From Nannobrachium achirus (Eukaryota > Chordata > Actinopteri > Myctophiformes > Myctophidae), in assembly GCA_963921795.1 (NCBI GenBank), contig OY997659.1, positions 23,382,659-23,446,658 on the forward strand: a stretch of DNA of 64,000 nucleotides. The letters run 5' to 3'. The stretch's first letter is position 1; each line of letters begins with the position of its first letter. Below are positions 15,647-28,515 of the stretch, in pieces. The position numbers were made by a program, and so were the translations under genes. Under the pieces are notes generated by a model, which worked only from the letters and a program-made list of their open reading frames with translations, did no database searches and was not told where the DNA came from.

Positions 15647-15647
<1 letters not shown>

Positions 15648-16017
15648 AAGGGCAATTTATAGTATCTAAAGACTACAATGTAGAACTTAGGATGATATAT
15701 TTCCCATGCATCTTTTCTGCAAAATAGGTCAAAATGTTCACAGGGGCACACATAGCCTACACACATACACAAGTACATGTATTGGATCAATTTACATTTC
15801 TGCTGTACTTTTTTTCCCTTCCCTTCTTTCTCTCATTTACATGGTGTGCGAGTGACTCTTGAACGGGGTAGGAAGCCTCGTGGAGGAACTAGGAAATGGT
15901 CCATTTCTCAGAACACAGTGGAATAGAAGCAGAGCAGCATATGTTGGGATTTGAATAGTCAATCGATGAATAACCCAGAGCGGTGTTTTTCTGGACAGAT
16001 TGGCAGGCATTGTGTGG
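15647..16017. other. Intergenic, nothing recognised
   Basis: Single-copy-looking sequence between two microsatellites. Confidence 0.5.
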
Positions 16018-16021
16018 TGGT

Positions 16022-16023
<2 letters not shown>

Positions 16024-16069
<46 letters not shown>

Positions 16070-16075
16070 GGAGAT

Positions 16076-16170
<95 letters not shown>
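16024..16170. repeat. Compound (GT)n-(GA)n microsatellite
   Basis: About 37 bp of GT repeats join about 110 bp of GA repeats with few interruptions. The long open frames through it are artefacts. Confidence 0.97.
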
Positions 16171-16173
<3 letters not shown>

Positions 16174-17963
16174 GGAGTGCGGGGGGTTCATACTTCCCCA
16201 AAGTATAAGACAGTAGTCAAAAATATTTGCAATGCCAGGAGGTATTTTGAAAAATATTCTAAGAAATTCAATACTGCACTGACCTTTCACTGGGCATTTT
16301 GTGATCTTCTTCTCTTCCCCCATCTAATCTCGTTCAGAGTCACGGAGAAAACAATATCTCTGTATCGTTTTTCTGATACTGCTAAACCAGATCCATGATG
16401 GAATCTGTCGATTTACCTTGATGTCTCCATGAGATATTTATTTGAGCTATGCATTTTATGATGCCATTAAAAATTGTGAATAAAAAATAAAGTATTATAA
16501 TTTGTAAACACAAAAGTAACAGATGGCTTGCTGTGCCTCAGTGGTATTAAATTATTTAAAGGGATATAAACGGCTTAATGACGAATGTATTTAATTTAAT
16601 GTTTTGCCAATGTTAAATCGGTGTAGAAATGTCCTAACCCTTTGTGAAAATACATTGAAAATAAAACAATGTGACAAAGAGACCTAAAGATTTCAGATTT
16701 CTTATTATAAGCTGTTAGTAGCTGCATATTATACAATCTATCCAACAGAAGCATTCATTGTGGCCAGGCCAACTGAACTGGTACTGACTGAAACATGAAT
16801 CCTAATGCTCACTGATGAAGACATGAGCTAAACCTGTCGTAAACGCCATCACCGCTAGAGGGCAGAAAGGATCCAACCAGACCAGTCAATCTCTCCTGGA
16901 AGAACCTGGGCTTGAAATCTGGGGGAAAATGTGATGTGCATTAATGCTGCCAGCTCTGCGTTGGGTTTGATAACGGGGTTTGGCGGGGGCCTCCTCCAAG
17001 AGTCAATTGCCCTTTACCCCCTCTTCTAAAAAAAAAAACCAAATCAACGACCTTGTTTGTGACACATATTTATATTTGTATTTATTTATTTCCACTGTGC
17101 CTCCACCACCAAACTTTGGAACACACCCTCCCTGCTGGCTGGTGGGAAAGAGAAGGCCAACATCACTGAATGTTACTTTTTCACTTGTCATTATTCCACG
17201 ACGACGACGATGATGATGAGAGAGAGAGGAGAGACAGAGACAAATAATGACAGCAGACAAGGGAAAATGCCAAACAAACAGCACGGAGAAGAGGCAATTA
17301 GCAGAGCTTGGATAAGTTTTCAAACCTGCAAAAGTTGATGGAGAAGCATCCATCCATGCTGGTGGTGGTGACCCACCCAGCCGCAGCAGGCTGTGCTGTG
17401 GAGGAGGAAGCCGAGGAACAACGTCGTCTAGGCACAGATAATTTACATTGAAAATAAAATAAAAACAATGTAAGCTCGCGGGCACTGCAGGTCTGCTAGC
17501 CTAGTAGGCCTAAAAGCATAAATTAGGCATATTCTTCTAGCGCGGACTGTATTGGTTGCCAAAGAACAATAGCCTATTCTCAAATACTGAAGAGACTTAA
17601 TTATGTTTTCTATTACACCTACAAAGGGTTAGTTTGCTTGCCGACTTATTGGTGAAAGAAAGTCAACAACTGCCCTTCAGTTCGGAGTCTAGACTGGCCG
17701 GCTAGTGTGTGGAAACACATGCTAACAACGAACGAGAGTGGCTGGCTGAAAGTTAATTTTGCTGACTCGATGAAGGACCGAAGTCAAGGTAGGTAGGCAC
17801 ACTGTTTTTTTTCTTCTGCTGCCTGTCATTTTCTGCTATGCTCATAGGCTACTAATTTCATTGTGGCTCCGCTGCTGTTGTATTGAGGCCAAAGACTGAG
17901 TGGCAATGAATCATGTTCAGTCAGTAGTGTGTGTGTGCTCTTGGCTGTACTGTACAATAAATG
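16171..17963. other. Intergenic, mostly unique
   Basis: No coding exon was recognised. A minus-strand frame of 160 codons (17485-17003) is the longest here, but its translation is low-complexity and matches no family known to me. Trinucleotide ACG/ATG repeats lie at about 17199-17220. A donor-like aaggtaggt near 17788 has no coding frame around it. Confidence 0.5.
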
Positions 17964-18273
17964 TACCCGTAATTGCTGGACTATAAGCCGCACCTGAATA
18001 TAAGCCGCACCAGCTAAATTTAGAAGATTTTTTTTTTTACATTATACTGTATAAGCCGCACCTGACTATAAGCCGCAGGTGTCCTTCCTGCTTCCCGCTA
18101 GACCGCCCCTCATATAAATCTATATATTAAGTCCTTGTTAAAGACCATTGTAAAACTAACTAACTGGCCGTTAGCTGTAAAAATCTTTATATAAGCCGCA
18201 CACACCGTTGTATACGCCGCAGGGTTCAAAACATGGGAAAAAAGCCGCGGCTTATAGTCCGGCAATTACGGTA
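17964..18273. mobile_element. MITE of the 'ACTATAAGCCGC' teleost family
   Basis: The ends CGTAATTGCTGGACTATAAG and CTTATAGTCCGGCAATTACG are inverted, and the 'ataagccgcac' word is repeated several times inside. This is a widespread fish non-autonomous DNA element. No coding capacity. Confidence 0.88.
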
Positions 18274-18350
18274 GTTGTGCAGTGGCTGTTGTTGAAGCTT
18301 TTGTGACAGGATGGCTGTTGTATTGGTTCCCAACTTCCCATGATCAATAT

Positions 18351-18416
18351 TCACTCACTCACTCACTCACTCACTCACTCACTCACTCACTCACTCACTC
18401 ACTCACTTACTCACTC
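18351..18416. repeat. (TCAC)n microsatellite
   Basis: About 15 tetranucleotide copies. The sequence after it (ttttattgaatactttattt, to about 18570) resembles the 3' end of a minus-strand LINE, for which the repeat would be the tail. Confidence 0.9.
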
Positions 18417-20325
18417 TCTTTTTTATTGAATACTTTATTTAGTCAGGTACACAGACCAAAAAAGCATTCATCACATTATTTAGGCAAGGCAAAGTTGTCC
18501 CCTTGGCATACAAAACCTGACCCTGCCTACACCCCAAGCCAAGACATTTCACCACATCCTATAAAAACTGTGTGAAGTGTGAAGCATGTATGTGATACAC
18601 CAACTGACAGTGATTAAGCTTTTTGCACTGTATGACAGCTATGACACAAATATCATCACCCATTGTGCATCCAGAAAAATAACAATTCCATGTTGTCACA
18701 CGAAAGATGAAATAACTGACCACTAATTAGATGGAATTGCAGTCTGGAGGCTGATGTTGTCAAGCGCTGTTAGTCTGTGTGAGGAAAGTCACTGGAGCAG
18801 ATTGACAGCTGACAGGAGCATTATGTCAGCAACAGCAGCTCACGATGTTTAATGGTTCTTAAGGGGACATAAGGGGTGCAATTAAAAACTGTTAGTAGCC
18901 TACTAAAGAAATGTGAACAAACAGCTGTGTGTATACAGTACACGTAACCCCAATAATTAGAGGTGTTGTGGTGATATCAGACGTGATCATCACACAGTGG
19001 GGTTGTAAAAAATATGACAGTTTAGCCTTTAAACGACTTCACTTCAAAACAAGATTTCTCAGCAGTGTTTTATTTAGAGCCCATATGCCATCTGCAGTGG
19101 TTTTCAAATCAACAGCACTGACAACCTCTGGGTTTTCAAGTGCCATCACACAAGCATACCGTCTGGGTCTGTGTCTATAACTGTCTGACAGTGCAGAGTG
19201 ACTATGCTGACTTAAAAAACGATAGCGATCGATGCCTGCTAGGGAGGATGTGGACCCTGTCGATTAACTATTCTGTCACACTAATACAATGTTGGACAAT
19301 GGTGGCACGTGATCAGCTGTCATTTGGTCAAATCTATGCATAGTTTGAACGATTATACGCAGTCAAACTTAGATAATTAACATTAAAACTTAGAAGCCAT
19401 AGGCCTATACTGCAATTTGACACGGCCTAGACGTCTGCTGCTCTCTGAGAAAGGAATGAATAAATATAGTGCTTAGAGTGAGTTGTGGTGTGCTGAGAAG
19501 AACATGTCTTCGGGTTGATACTTAGGCTATCATTTTGCATTTTACAGTAGTTTTATGTCTTCCACACAAGACAAGTGCTCAAGACTAATATATTCTGTCT
19601 GCACAGGGAAGGAAAGGGTTGTGAAATGTGCAGTGAAGTGAAACGTACGAATGTTCGAGACAAGCTCTGACACTGTCATTCAGCAAAACCCTGTTCATCA
19701 CTATACTGTACTAACACCCCTTCAGCAGCTTACTGGGAGTAAAGAGAACAAACACACGTGCAACTGCACAGATCAATGCAATGATATTAATGCAAGCAAA
19801 ATATGAAAAGATAAGATAAAACAAAAATTAAATGCTGACTTTTACTTTTTAGAAATTACCTAATGTCCCTCTCCCTGACCCCCCTTGTTCTTATCCATCG
19901 CTAAAGATCAGGGACATGCTGGGCCCCTGATTCAGCCTGGGAAAAAGAGTTGGAGAGGCCCTCATTGCACGCTATAGCTCTATAGTGCTGCTGCTACTCA
20001 AAAGATTTGTGACAAAGTGACAAGCCAGTGGGCCAATTACATGAGTTATATTTCGCCGTTGTCGGGTGGAAACCTTGTATGTCCAAAACCGTTCGTTTTG
20101 TATTTATCATTTAAAAAATGATTTAAACTAGTAAAAACAGCCGATCTACAAGCAATGCTTGTAGATCTGCTGTTTTCACTACTTTTGTGCGACAGCCTTG
20201 TATGATGAAGCAGGGCTTTGCTTTGCGAAAAAATTTACAAATTTGAAACTTGGAGATACGAGGTTTCTGCCCGACAGTGACGATTTACTTTGTTGGCCGC
20301 CCAGCCCCCAAAATGGAACAATTTT
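18417..20325. other. Intergenic, mostly unique
   Basis: No host exon was recognised. A compact perfect-stem copy of the dispersed hairpin lies at 20135-20180 (gatctacaagc, aat, gcttgtagatc). The first 150 bp may be a LINE 3' end. Confidence 0.5.
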
Positions 20326-21118
20326 TATTTTATTTTATTTAACCTTTATTTAACCAGATAAAAACACATTGAGACATGATCTCTTTTACGAGTGTGACCT
20401 GGCCAAGAGGCAGAAATAAAAAATTACACAATCCCTGCTTATTTACAAGACATCACAACAAAAATAGAACATCCATGATACACAAACAGATACCTAAGAA
20501 ATACAAAAAATACAAAATGTACACTAAATAATAAAACTAGTCTGCAATTCACAGGTAGCAGTACACGGCACGCACAGTGTACCCAATGTACCCAAAGGAA
20601 GAGATCACAGAGCAAATTAATTACAGATCTGAACAAGTACAAGCGTTTGTAGATCTATCTAGAGTGATTCTCTTAAAACTTCTCAAGGGAATTAACACAG
20701 CCAATTTGAGACTGGACTGAAGGTCATTCCATGACCAGGGGCCAAAAAAGGAGAGGCTTTTTTTGCCTCCCTCAGATGTAAATGTAGGTACTACACATCG
20801 TAACCAGGCATTTGATCTGAGATTTAGCCCATTCTTAACCAGTACAAATTTGGAGGAAATATAGAAAGGAATCTCCCCAAGCAACGCTTTGTATACAAAA
20901 TTCAACCAATGTTGTAACCTGCGAGATGTCAATGAAGACCAATCAACTGCAGCATACAACATGCAGTGATGAGTCCTGAAAGGCGAATTTGTTATGAATC
21001 TCAGAGCTGCGTGATAAAGAGGATCTAATTTGGCCAAAGTGGAGGCACAAGCAAACCTATAAATGGTGTCCCCATAATCCAGCTGGGACAAGAACAAACC
21101 ATTTAACAAAGGCCGACA
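20326..21118 (-). mobile_element. 5'-truncated non-LTR retrotransposon (LINE), RT C-terminal part
   Basis: A minus-strand frame of 162 codons (21109-20621) reads LSQLDYGDTIYRFACASTLA, then HAALRFITNSPFRTHHCMLY, and ends FGPWSWNDLQSSLKLAVLIP plus about 25 residues. This LDYGD-ALRFIT-THHC-SWNDLQ order is the part downstream of the catalytic YADD box in teleost CR1/L2/Rex-type reverse transcriptases. The catalytic core and endonuclease are absent, so the copy cannot move by itself. The 3' end reads (on plus) tttaacctttatttaaccag with a TTTTA repeat, shared with the fragment at 7736. The exact clade cannot be fixed by eye. Confidence 0.85.
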
Positions 21119-22136
21119 ATTTATTTATTTATTTATTCTTCCTAATGGCCGGCCGTTCGGGAGTTTCCCGCTTTTCCCAATGGCCAGCACGTCCCTGCTA
21201 AAGATGTCCCAAAAATATTTTTTCTTCTCCCCTCCGATGGAAGGCAATGCTGTAGTAGTGTTTGTCCTTCATCCCGGAGATTTACAGCACTGCTCACTGA
21301 CTTATTCAATTCATCAGCCAGGCACAATACATGCCCGTCTCAGCACTGATCCTGTGGACACTGCGCTACTTCATCATTGTCCGTCTCCAAACATCATTTT
21401 GTGAGTTGAGAAAAAATATGGGTTTGATTCAGTGAAAAAGTGTTTTGGGCATGTGCTGTTGGTTAAGCGGAGAATGTTTTTGAGTGCATGCTATTTGTTT
21501 ACTTAGCTCTCTTCCTTTCAAGCTGAGGTTGAATGGAGGCTTAGTCATACCTTTGGACCTTAGTTGTGAGCTGCTGACTCCCAGTCTTTGTCCCTTATTA
21601 TAAGATAAGTTAATTGAATCTGAGTCGAATGCAGCCTTCCTGATGCTTCTGTGTGTGAAGGTACAAAAGTGATGGAGCGTGTGTGGCAATGTTTGCACTT
21701 ACAGTATTTCCATTGAATATCAGCTTGCTCTGGTTCATTTAAGAGAATAGTCCCAGCTTTGTAAATACCTTTCATTTACCACTGGGCAGTATTCCTCCTA
21801 TCATCCTGTTTTTCAAAAGATTCATCTTTGACCCACATAGACCGACAACAGAGAAAGGCCCCAGTCTCAGCCTCCGTACGTGGTTCGCTTGCTTTCCTGC
21901 TACAGCAGCTACACTAAGAAATGGGATATGGGCAAAATGACCATGACCCCAGACACCACTGCACTTAAAAAGGAAGGGAATACATCTCTGTCCATAACAG
22001 ACTGTTGAACACAGGGATCACAACAGATTTATGTGTGATGGTTTGCAGAGGTGGTCAACTCACATGCTGGTACAGTAATTGCTGTCATATTTCTCCAACG
22101 ATGGAAACACAACAATGTGGTTATCTACAAAAAGAA
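21119..22136. other. Intergenic, nothing recognised
   Basis: Starts with a short (TTTA)n at the 5' truncation point of the LINE. No gene or further repeat was recognised. Confidence 0.5.
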
Positions 22137-22192
22137 GTGTGTGTGCGTGCGTGCGTGCGTGCGTGCATGCGTGCGTGCGTGTGTGTGTGCGC
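22137..22192. repeat. (GTGC)n/(GT)n microsatellite
   Basis: A GCGT-type repeat of about 50 bp. Confidence 0.9.
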
Positions 22193-23009
<817 letters not shown>

Positions 23010-23049
23010 AATTTGTCTAGCTATACTTATTGGCACTAAACGCATGTTC

Positions 23050-23235
23050 ACACAGTCACCTGCAGGGGACCTCTGACAGTGTGGGGACAAAATAGTAGGT
23101 CCCCACAACGGTTAGGTTTAGGGGTTAGGGTTAAGGTTAGGGTTAGGTTTAGGGATAGAGGTTAGGGTAAGGCCACAGGACATAAAAATGAATGGAAGTC
23201 TATGTAATGTCCCCCCAAGTGATGTAAAATGTGTG
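23050..23235. repeat. Teleost 'ggtccccac' repeat with telomere-like TTAGGG words
   Basis: The segment holds ggtccccacaac, then about 60 bp of TTAGGG/TTAGGTTTAGGG variants (23110-23172), then aatggaagtctatgtaatgt and ccccc. This arrangement is known to me as a common fish dispersed repeat. The TTAGGG words are degenerate, so it is not a fresh telomere fusion. Confidence 0.7.
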
Positions 23236-23840
23236 TGTGTAGAGAGAGAGAGAGAAGGCTTTTTTTTGTTCTCTTTGACATGATTCTTTAATGTTAGATT
23301 TTCCCCCATATTTTCCTCCCTCTTCAAGAATGATAGTCTTACGCCTGTGGCATGATTTAATCGTGCAATATTTAACCAGTTGCTGAAATTAATTGTTATT
23401 AATAATTAATTTGTCAGTGAAAGAAAAATGTTTTAAAATGCCACCAAAGCAGATGATCAAACATATTGCTGGACAACAAACTAATGGAGGAATATTTTCT
23501 TTTGCTCATAAATATAGGCTACCTCTCCTTGCCTCAGCCAAAGGTCATCATTTTGTACTGTAGTAGCCTATGTACACTCACTGCTCATAATGAATCACAA
23601 TCATTTGTGTCATTTTATTCCATCTTTTGTTGATAACTGTACTGGTATACTTTATGCTCTCTATGCAGTGGATAACTATACTTTAGTATGTTATATACAA
23701 CTAGAAAAATATTGTTCCTTCGAAACAATTGTGGGCTCGCTTCAAGCCAGAAAACAATGGCAATAAAAGCACAAAATGTCAAGATCGCGGGCAGTGCTCT
23801 CTTTGACGTTACTGACGTCAAAGATTGGTCCATTTTGTTC
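23236..23840. other. Intergenic, nothing recognised
   Basis: AT-rich, no feature recognised. Confidence 0.5.
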
Positions 23841-25010
23841 CAAAAATGTGTTATGCAAAAGTTGACCCGCTGGTGGCGCTATAACAGGCCAATGTGAGAA
23901 GGGTGGTATCTGTTCCTTGACCTATTGGGAATGTGCTTGCAAGATTTCACGCACATCCCAGGCTGTGTTCATGATTTGAGGTGTTTTTGGCCTTGGCCAC
24001 TTTATCGCTGCTTGCAGCTATATTTATTATTATTATTATTATTATTTTGTGTGTGTGTGTGCACTTCATAGGCATATTAGATAAAGGTCCTTAGATTGTG
24101 TGTAGAATGTTTCATGCAAATTGCTAAAAAAAATCTTAACGGGTTTAAGCGTTTCACAAACTGCTCAAAATGATATAGCGCCCCCCCTTTGGCCAATTGG
24201 GGTAAGATTGGTTTTAGTGATATTTGGAATAACACTCATCATACATCTTTGCCAAATGACATGAATATGTTACTTTGCATAGATGATTTAGAGGCAGAAG
24301 AATAATTTGCATAAAACTGCAATATTGATTTAATTTATTAAAAAAGCATGTTTCAATTTAAAAAAAATCCGATCTGACAGATCTTTAGATATCGGTCCAA
24401 AGTTCACATAAAAAAAGTTTTGTGCACGTGACGCGAACATTCCAGAATAAAAGCGGGTTTACGCGTTTTACAAACTGCTCATAATGGCGGAAAATCGAAG
24501 GGCGGAGCTTACTTAACAATGACACAGATGTCTTCCGCTTGAGTCAAAGCACGCGTGTAACAAGTTGCATGTCTTCAAACGAAACGAGTCATGACTTATG
24601 CCCGTTTGAAGTTTGAATTTTCAAACGCTTCGTATAGCGCCCCCCTTTGGCCGATTGGAATAAAATTGGTTTCAGTGATATTTTGACTAACCCTCTACAT
24701 CTTTGCCAAATGCCATGAACGTGTGACTTTGTATGTATGATTTAGAGGCCGAAGAATAATTTGCATAAAACCGCAATATTGATGGAATTATTAAAAAATC
24801 ATTATTTAACGTACAAACTTCTCACCACATAGCCTGTGTAGATATAGGTTCAAAGTTCATGTGAAAAAAGTTTTGTGCACTTGATGCGAAAATCCCAGGA
24901 GGAGATAGATTTTTACTGTTTTTCATATAATTCCGAATTGTGGGAGACCTAAAGGTCAGAGGTCAAAAGTTAGAGGGTAAAAGTTGTTCGGCATGAGGAG
25001 ACGCATAAGT
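23841..25010. repeat. Dispersed 'gtggcgctataa' repeat, first part
   Basis: Words such as ctggtggcgctataacagg, atttcacgcacatccca and gcccccctttggccgattgg occur several times here and again at 30.9-31.3, 42.6-43.5 and 48.5 kb. An (ATT)n tract lies at about 24025-24047. The repeat is interrupted by the hAT element at 25019 and goes on at 25928. Class unknown. Confidence 0.7.
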
Positions 25011-25018
25011 GTATACAG

Positions 25019-25919
25019 TAGGGCTGTAATCTAGCCCTGTTTTAGGGATTCGAACTTCGGGGGGATTTTCGGAACGAACCATCGAACCTTCGATGGTTCG
25101 TTCAATTGAATAAAAACCGAACGTTCGGACGTTCGAACCATCGAACGTACTGTACCTTTAAACAGTGTAGGAAACTAGGAAATGTTTTAAATGCGCTGTT
25201 TTATCCATTGAAAACGCGTGGATGCGTGGCCGCATTAACACCTAGGCTAACACTTGGAAAATCCAACCCAATCGGAGAAAATGTCGCACAGTTTGTTGAC
25301 GAACAGGCTCAATGTATAGCGGAGTTGCACGGATGATGATGATTAGACTTGGTGACTGCATCGGAGCTCGTCGCGTTCGGGCTAAACTGGTCTCGATGTA
25401 ACAACCCCATACATCGCATTGATTATAGATCCTTTAGGGGGTTGCAATGAAATCCATCTTTGCTCATGCTTAGGAGAAAGGGATGTTTAATCTTTGGGTG
25501 CGTGGATGGCTGGGTGTTCGCTGTTCAAAGCACACACGTCTCTCTGAGCTGCTCTCACTCACTGTCAACAAGCGTGTGTCAGCGAGGCTGATTCGCCACC
25601 CGGTTCGCGGCCCCAAATAGGAGCGCAATTGGAGCGGAGGACGGTCCTTGATCGCTCCAAGCTGTTCTGGTGCATTTTATAACTACTATAACGGTCACCA
25701 TTAACTGTTAGTGTTTACCGGTAGGCCTAACTTATTTCGTATCTGGCTATCTCTACTACTGTGATATTCTGAATAGGCCAATCACATTCTGATAATTATT
25801 TTTCGTGTAAAAAAAAAAGAAAAAAAAAAAGAAAAAAACCTGAACCCATTAATTTCGAACTTCGATTGCCAACGTAACGAACGAACGTTCGAACCTCCGA
25901 AGGTCCGCTTGCAGCCCTA
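25019..25919. mobile_element. hAT non-autonomous element with perfect 8-bp target duplication
   Basis: Termini TAGGGCTGTAA and TTGCAGCCCTA are inverted and flanked by GTATACAG at 25011-25018 and 25920-25927, as expected for hAT. Subterminal DNA is built of GAACGTTCG/TTCGAACG-type palindromic words. The 901-bp interior has a 76-codon frame (25106-25336) without recognisable domains, so no transposase. It splits the dispersed repeat around it and is younger than that repeat. Confidence 0.9.
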
Positions 25920-25927
25920 GTATACAG

Positions 25928-26210
25928 GTTTCATGGCTGTACCTAAAACACAGCATGAGCTATACCTGTTCAAAGATCGCACTTTCGAAGGCTTCCTACA
26001 GCGCCACCATTTGGCCGATTGCTATAATAAATAATAGCACACTTCGCCACTGTAAACTGAACACATTGATGTTTTTATTTTCATTTTCTCACTAAGTATG
26101 TAGGAGTAGAAAGGAACCGAAGATCCCGTCTACTTACTAGATAAATAAATAAATAAATAATGACAATATCTAAAGTGTGCTCGCCAGGTACTGGCGAGCC
26201 CACAATAACA
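25928..26210. repeat. Dispersed 'gcgccacc' repeat, continuation after the hAT insertion
   Basis: Sequence such as ctacagcgccaccatttggc resumes the repeat interrupted at 25010. It ends near (AAAT)n at 26142-26160 and the palindromic ctcgccaggtactggcgag. Confidence 0.6.
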
Positions 26211-27104
26211 ATACTGATATACTTCAATATGTTTTATATTACTACTGTATTTTTTAGATTATGTCATTATTGACATGTGTATACAGTATTCCTTTACAAA
26301 TTATTTAATTTCAGATTTGGGATTGTTTAATACATTTTCAGATAAATATTCAACATAATGAATAAACATAATTATGACACATATAAGATCAGACACGAGT
26401 TAAACACTACAAAATCAGCGCAGCTAAATTGCGATGAACTGACTTTGCAAGTGACCTCCCTGTTCAAGGCACTTACATTAAGTTGAAACTCGGACGCCAA
26501 CCATGGTTGCTGCAGATGATCTGGAATTCTTGACTGTGGAGATACTGGAGTCTATCTGGCCGCAAATGTACTATCGAACTAAATACTGAAAACGGCAACC
26601 TTCCACAGTTCACAGAATGGCTGCTTACCAACAAAGGTGATGCATGCTAGCAACACAGCTTCCATGTTGTGAGCCAACTCTCTTACCACCCTGTCAAGGA
26701 ATCCCAGCAGCTGGACTATACATTAGACTCTATGACCGTAAGGTTTATCTATTATATTAAAGTGTTGATCAAATCCTAATCCAGGCAGCGACGAATGCCG
26801 GGGTAGTAATATCTATAATCGTAATCTATATATCTACAGTATATATTCCTGTCTCTCTGTCCGTCTGTCTGTCCTTCGCCTATCTCAAGAACCGTTCATC
26901 CAATTGACTTCACATGCGGCCTGGCAGGTGTATTGCTGAGGACCCGAGGGAAGTGTAGTGTTGAGCGTAAAATCGATTGCATGAGCAGTTCTCGAGAACA
27001 CTGCAAACAGCCATATCGCGGTTCTCGACATTGCTGCAAGCAGCACTTCTGGGTGCCAAGTAGTTGGTCCTCTCTGAATAGCGAGGCGATGCCCCCGAAC
27101 AACA
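26211..27104. other. Intergenic with an old repeat
   Basis: From about 26840 a (TGTC)n tract and 'cttcgcctatctcaagaacc' mark an old dispersed repeat that goes on beyond the hAT insertion to about 27545. No gene. Confidence 0.5.
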
Positions 27105-27112
27105 CTGTAAGC

Positions 27113-27463
27113 CAGGGGTCTTCAACGTTTTCAGTCCAAGAACCCCTTAGTTGAGAGAGAGAGATGAAGCAGGGACCCCCACAACTTGTTAATTAATAGA
27201 TTCCATATAGTTTCATCTTTTGACAGCACAATCGTCAGTGTATTTTGGATTCATGTCAATTTGAGTTTTCAGATATTTAACCACTTGAACCGTCAATACT
27301 TACTGCTCTTTTTCCCCTCTACACCAAAGCTCTTTGCCGAAAATAGCCCATCTACAAACTCACAACGCCTCGCAGCAAGTTTCTATCACACAAAGATTTG
27401 GAGGACCCCCTGTAGTAACTCTGAGGACACCCTAGGGGTCCTGGACCCCCTGTTGAAGACCCT
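27113..27463. mobile_element. hAT MITE with perfect 8-bp target duplication
   Basis: The ends CAGGGGTCTTCAACG and TGTTGAAGACCCTTG are inverted; CTGTAAGC occurs at 27105-27112 and 27464-27471. It has the same family structure as the element at 6788, including 'tttaaccacttgaacc' and the hairpin word catctacaaactcacaacg, but without the long AG expansion. Confidence 0.92.
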
Positions 27464-27471
27464 TGCTGTAA

Positions 27472-28028
27472 GCAATACCGGGAGGAGCCAAGCAATAGGC
27501 CCATCACATATTGCGAACGGTCGTGCCATGAACAGGCTACTATAGAGCTCGATCAGCAAGAGGGAGAGTGAGAACCTATTGTTTTTCAACCATGCAATAA
27601 CCTGGCCAATTAGGCCACATTAACTCCAGTAGTGCTGGGCAGATATATGTTTAAATTTGATTGTAAATGTCATGTAACAGACAGTAAATGTTCATATGGG
27701 AACGTTGAAAGCCGTGTACAAAAGTTGTAGTCGTGTATATTGCTGTCAGTGTACTGCAGTTCTCCCTGCTGCGGCGAAGGGAATGAGCTATAGCTTCTCA
27801 GACATGAGGTTACTGTATGTTGCATAAATCCTCATGGTCAGTCCTTATTGTACTGTATATACAACTCAAACCACGTTGACTTAATCAGAATGTGCTTTTA
27901 TAGATGTCCTAATAGTACAGTGATTCTCTTTTTTTCCCCCTTTTTTACGAGACCAGCCTTTGTTTTGAGGATGCATAATTCATAACTGAGCTCTTTTATC
28001 AGCGAATCTGTTACTGCAGGTAGCCTTG
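27472..28028. other. Intergenic, nothing recognised beyond the repeat remnant
   Basis: The first 70 bp continue the interrupted repeat; the rest is unique-looking. Confidence 0.5.
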
Positions 28029-28230
28029 TGCCTCATTCACACTACAGATATATAGTTGAACGTTTTGCTTGGTAATTCAATGTAATCTCAATGGAAACCA
28101 GCTTTAAAGGCTGGATTCCAAGGACAGCCGACACGGCGACACGCCCAGCCTTTAAAGCTGCTTTCCATTGAGATTACATTGAATTACCAAGCAAAACGTT
28201 CAACTATATATCTGTAGTGTGAATGAGGCA
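28029..28230. mobile_element. Full-length hairpin MITE
   Basis: Arms 28029-28114 and 28145-28230 are almost perfect inverse copies (start TGCCTCATTCACACTACAG), with a 30-bp loop. No coding capacity. A target duplication was not defined. Confidence 0.85.
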
Positions 28231-28241
28231 TTAGTCTAGAC

Positions 28242-28507
28242 CAGTGGTTCCCAAACCTTTTAGCTTGTGACCCAAAAGAGAAAATAAACGTTTGCCCGGG
28301 ACCCAGACTAGTGAAAATGAAAACAGCAGATCTACAAGCTCTGTGTTGTGAGCTTGTAGATCAGCTATTTTCACTACTTAGAAATTACTTTTTTTATGTT
28401 TTGAAATAATAATTAAAACCAAAACGTAGGGGGAAAAAATCAAGGGACCCATAAAAATGTGTCCACGACCCAGAAATGGGTCCCGACCCAATGCTTGGGA
28501 ACCAGTG
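28242..28507. mobile_element. hAT MITE with 8-bp target duplication
   Basis: The ends CAGTGGTTCCCAAAC and CTTGGGAACCAGTG are inverted; GTCTAGAC (28234-28241) and GTCTCGAC (28508-28515) form an 8-bp duplication with one change. The centre is a good copy of the dispersed hairpin (28320-28378). Confidence 0.9.
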
Positions 28508-28515
28508 GTCTCGAC

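Noticed and set aside
17003-17485. Minus-strand frame of 160 codons
   Set aside because: It has no family motif, runs through low-complexity DNA, and has no splice or promoter context.
23110-23172. Chromosome-fusion telomere relic
   Set aside because: The TTAGGG words are degenerate and sit inside a repeat with fixed flanks known from other fish.
25106-25336. 76-codon frame in the hAT element as a transposase remnant
   Set aside because: No BED zinc finger or hAT dimerisation motif is visible.
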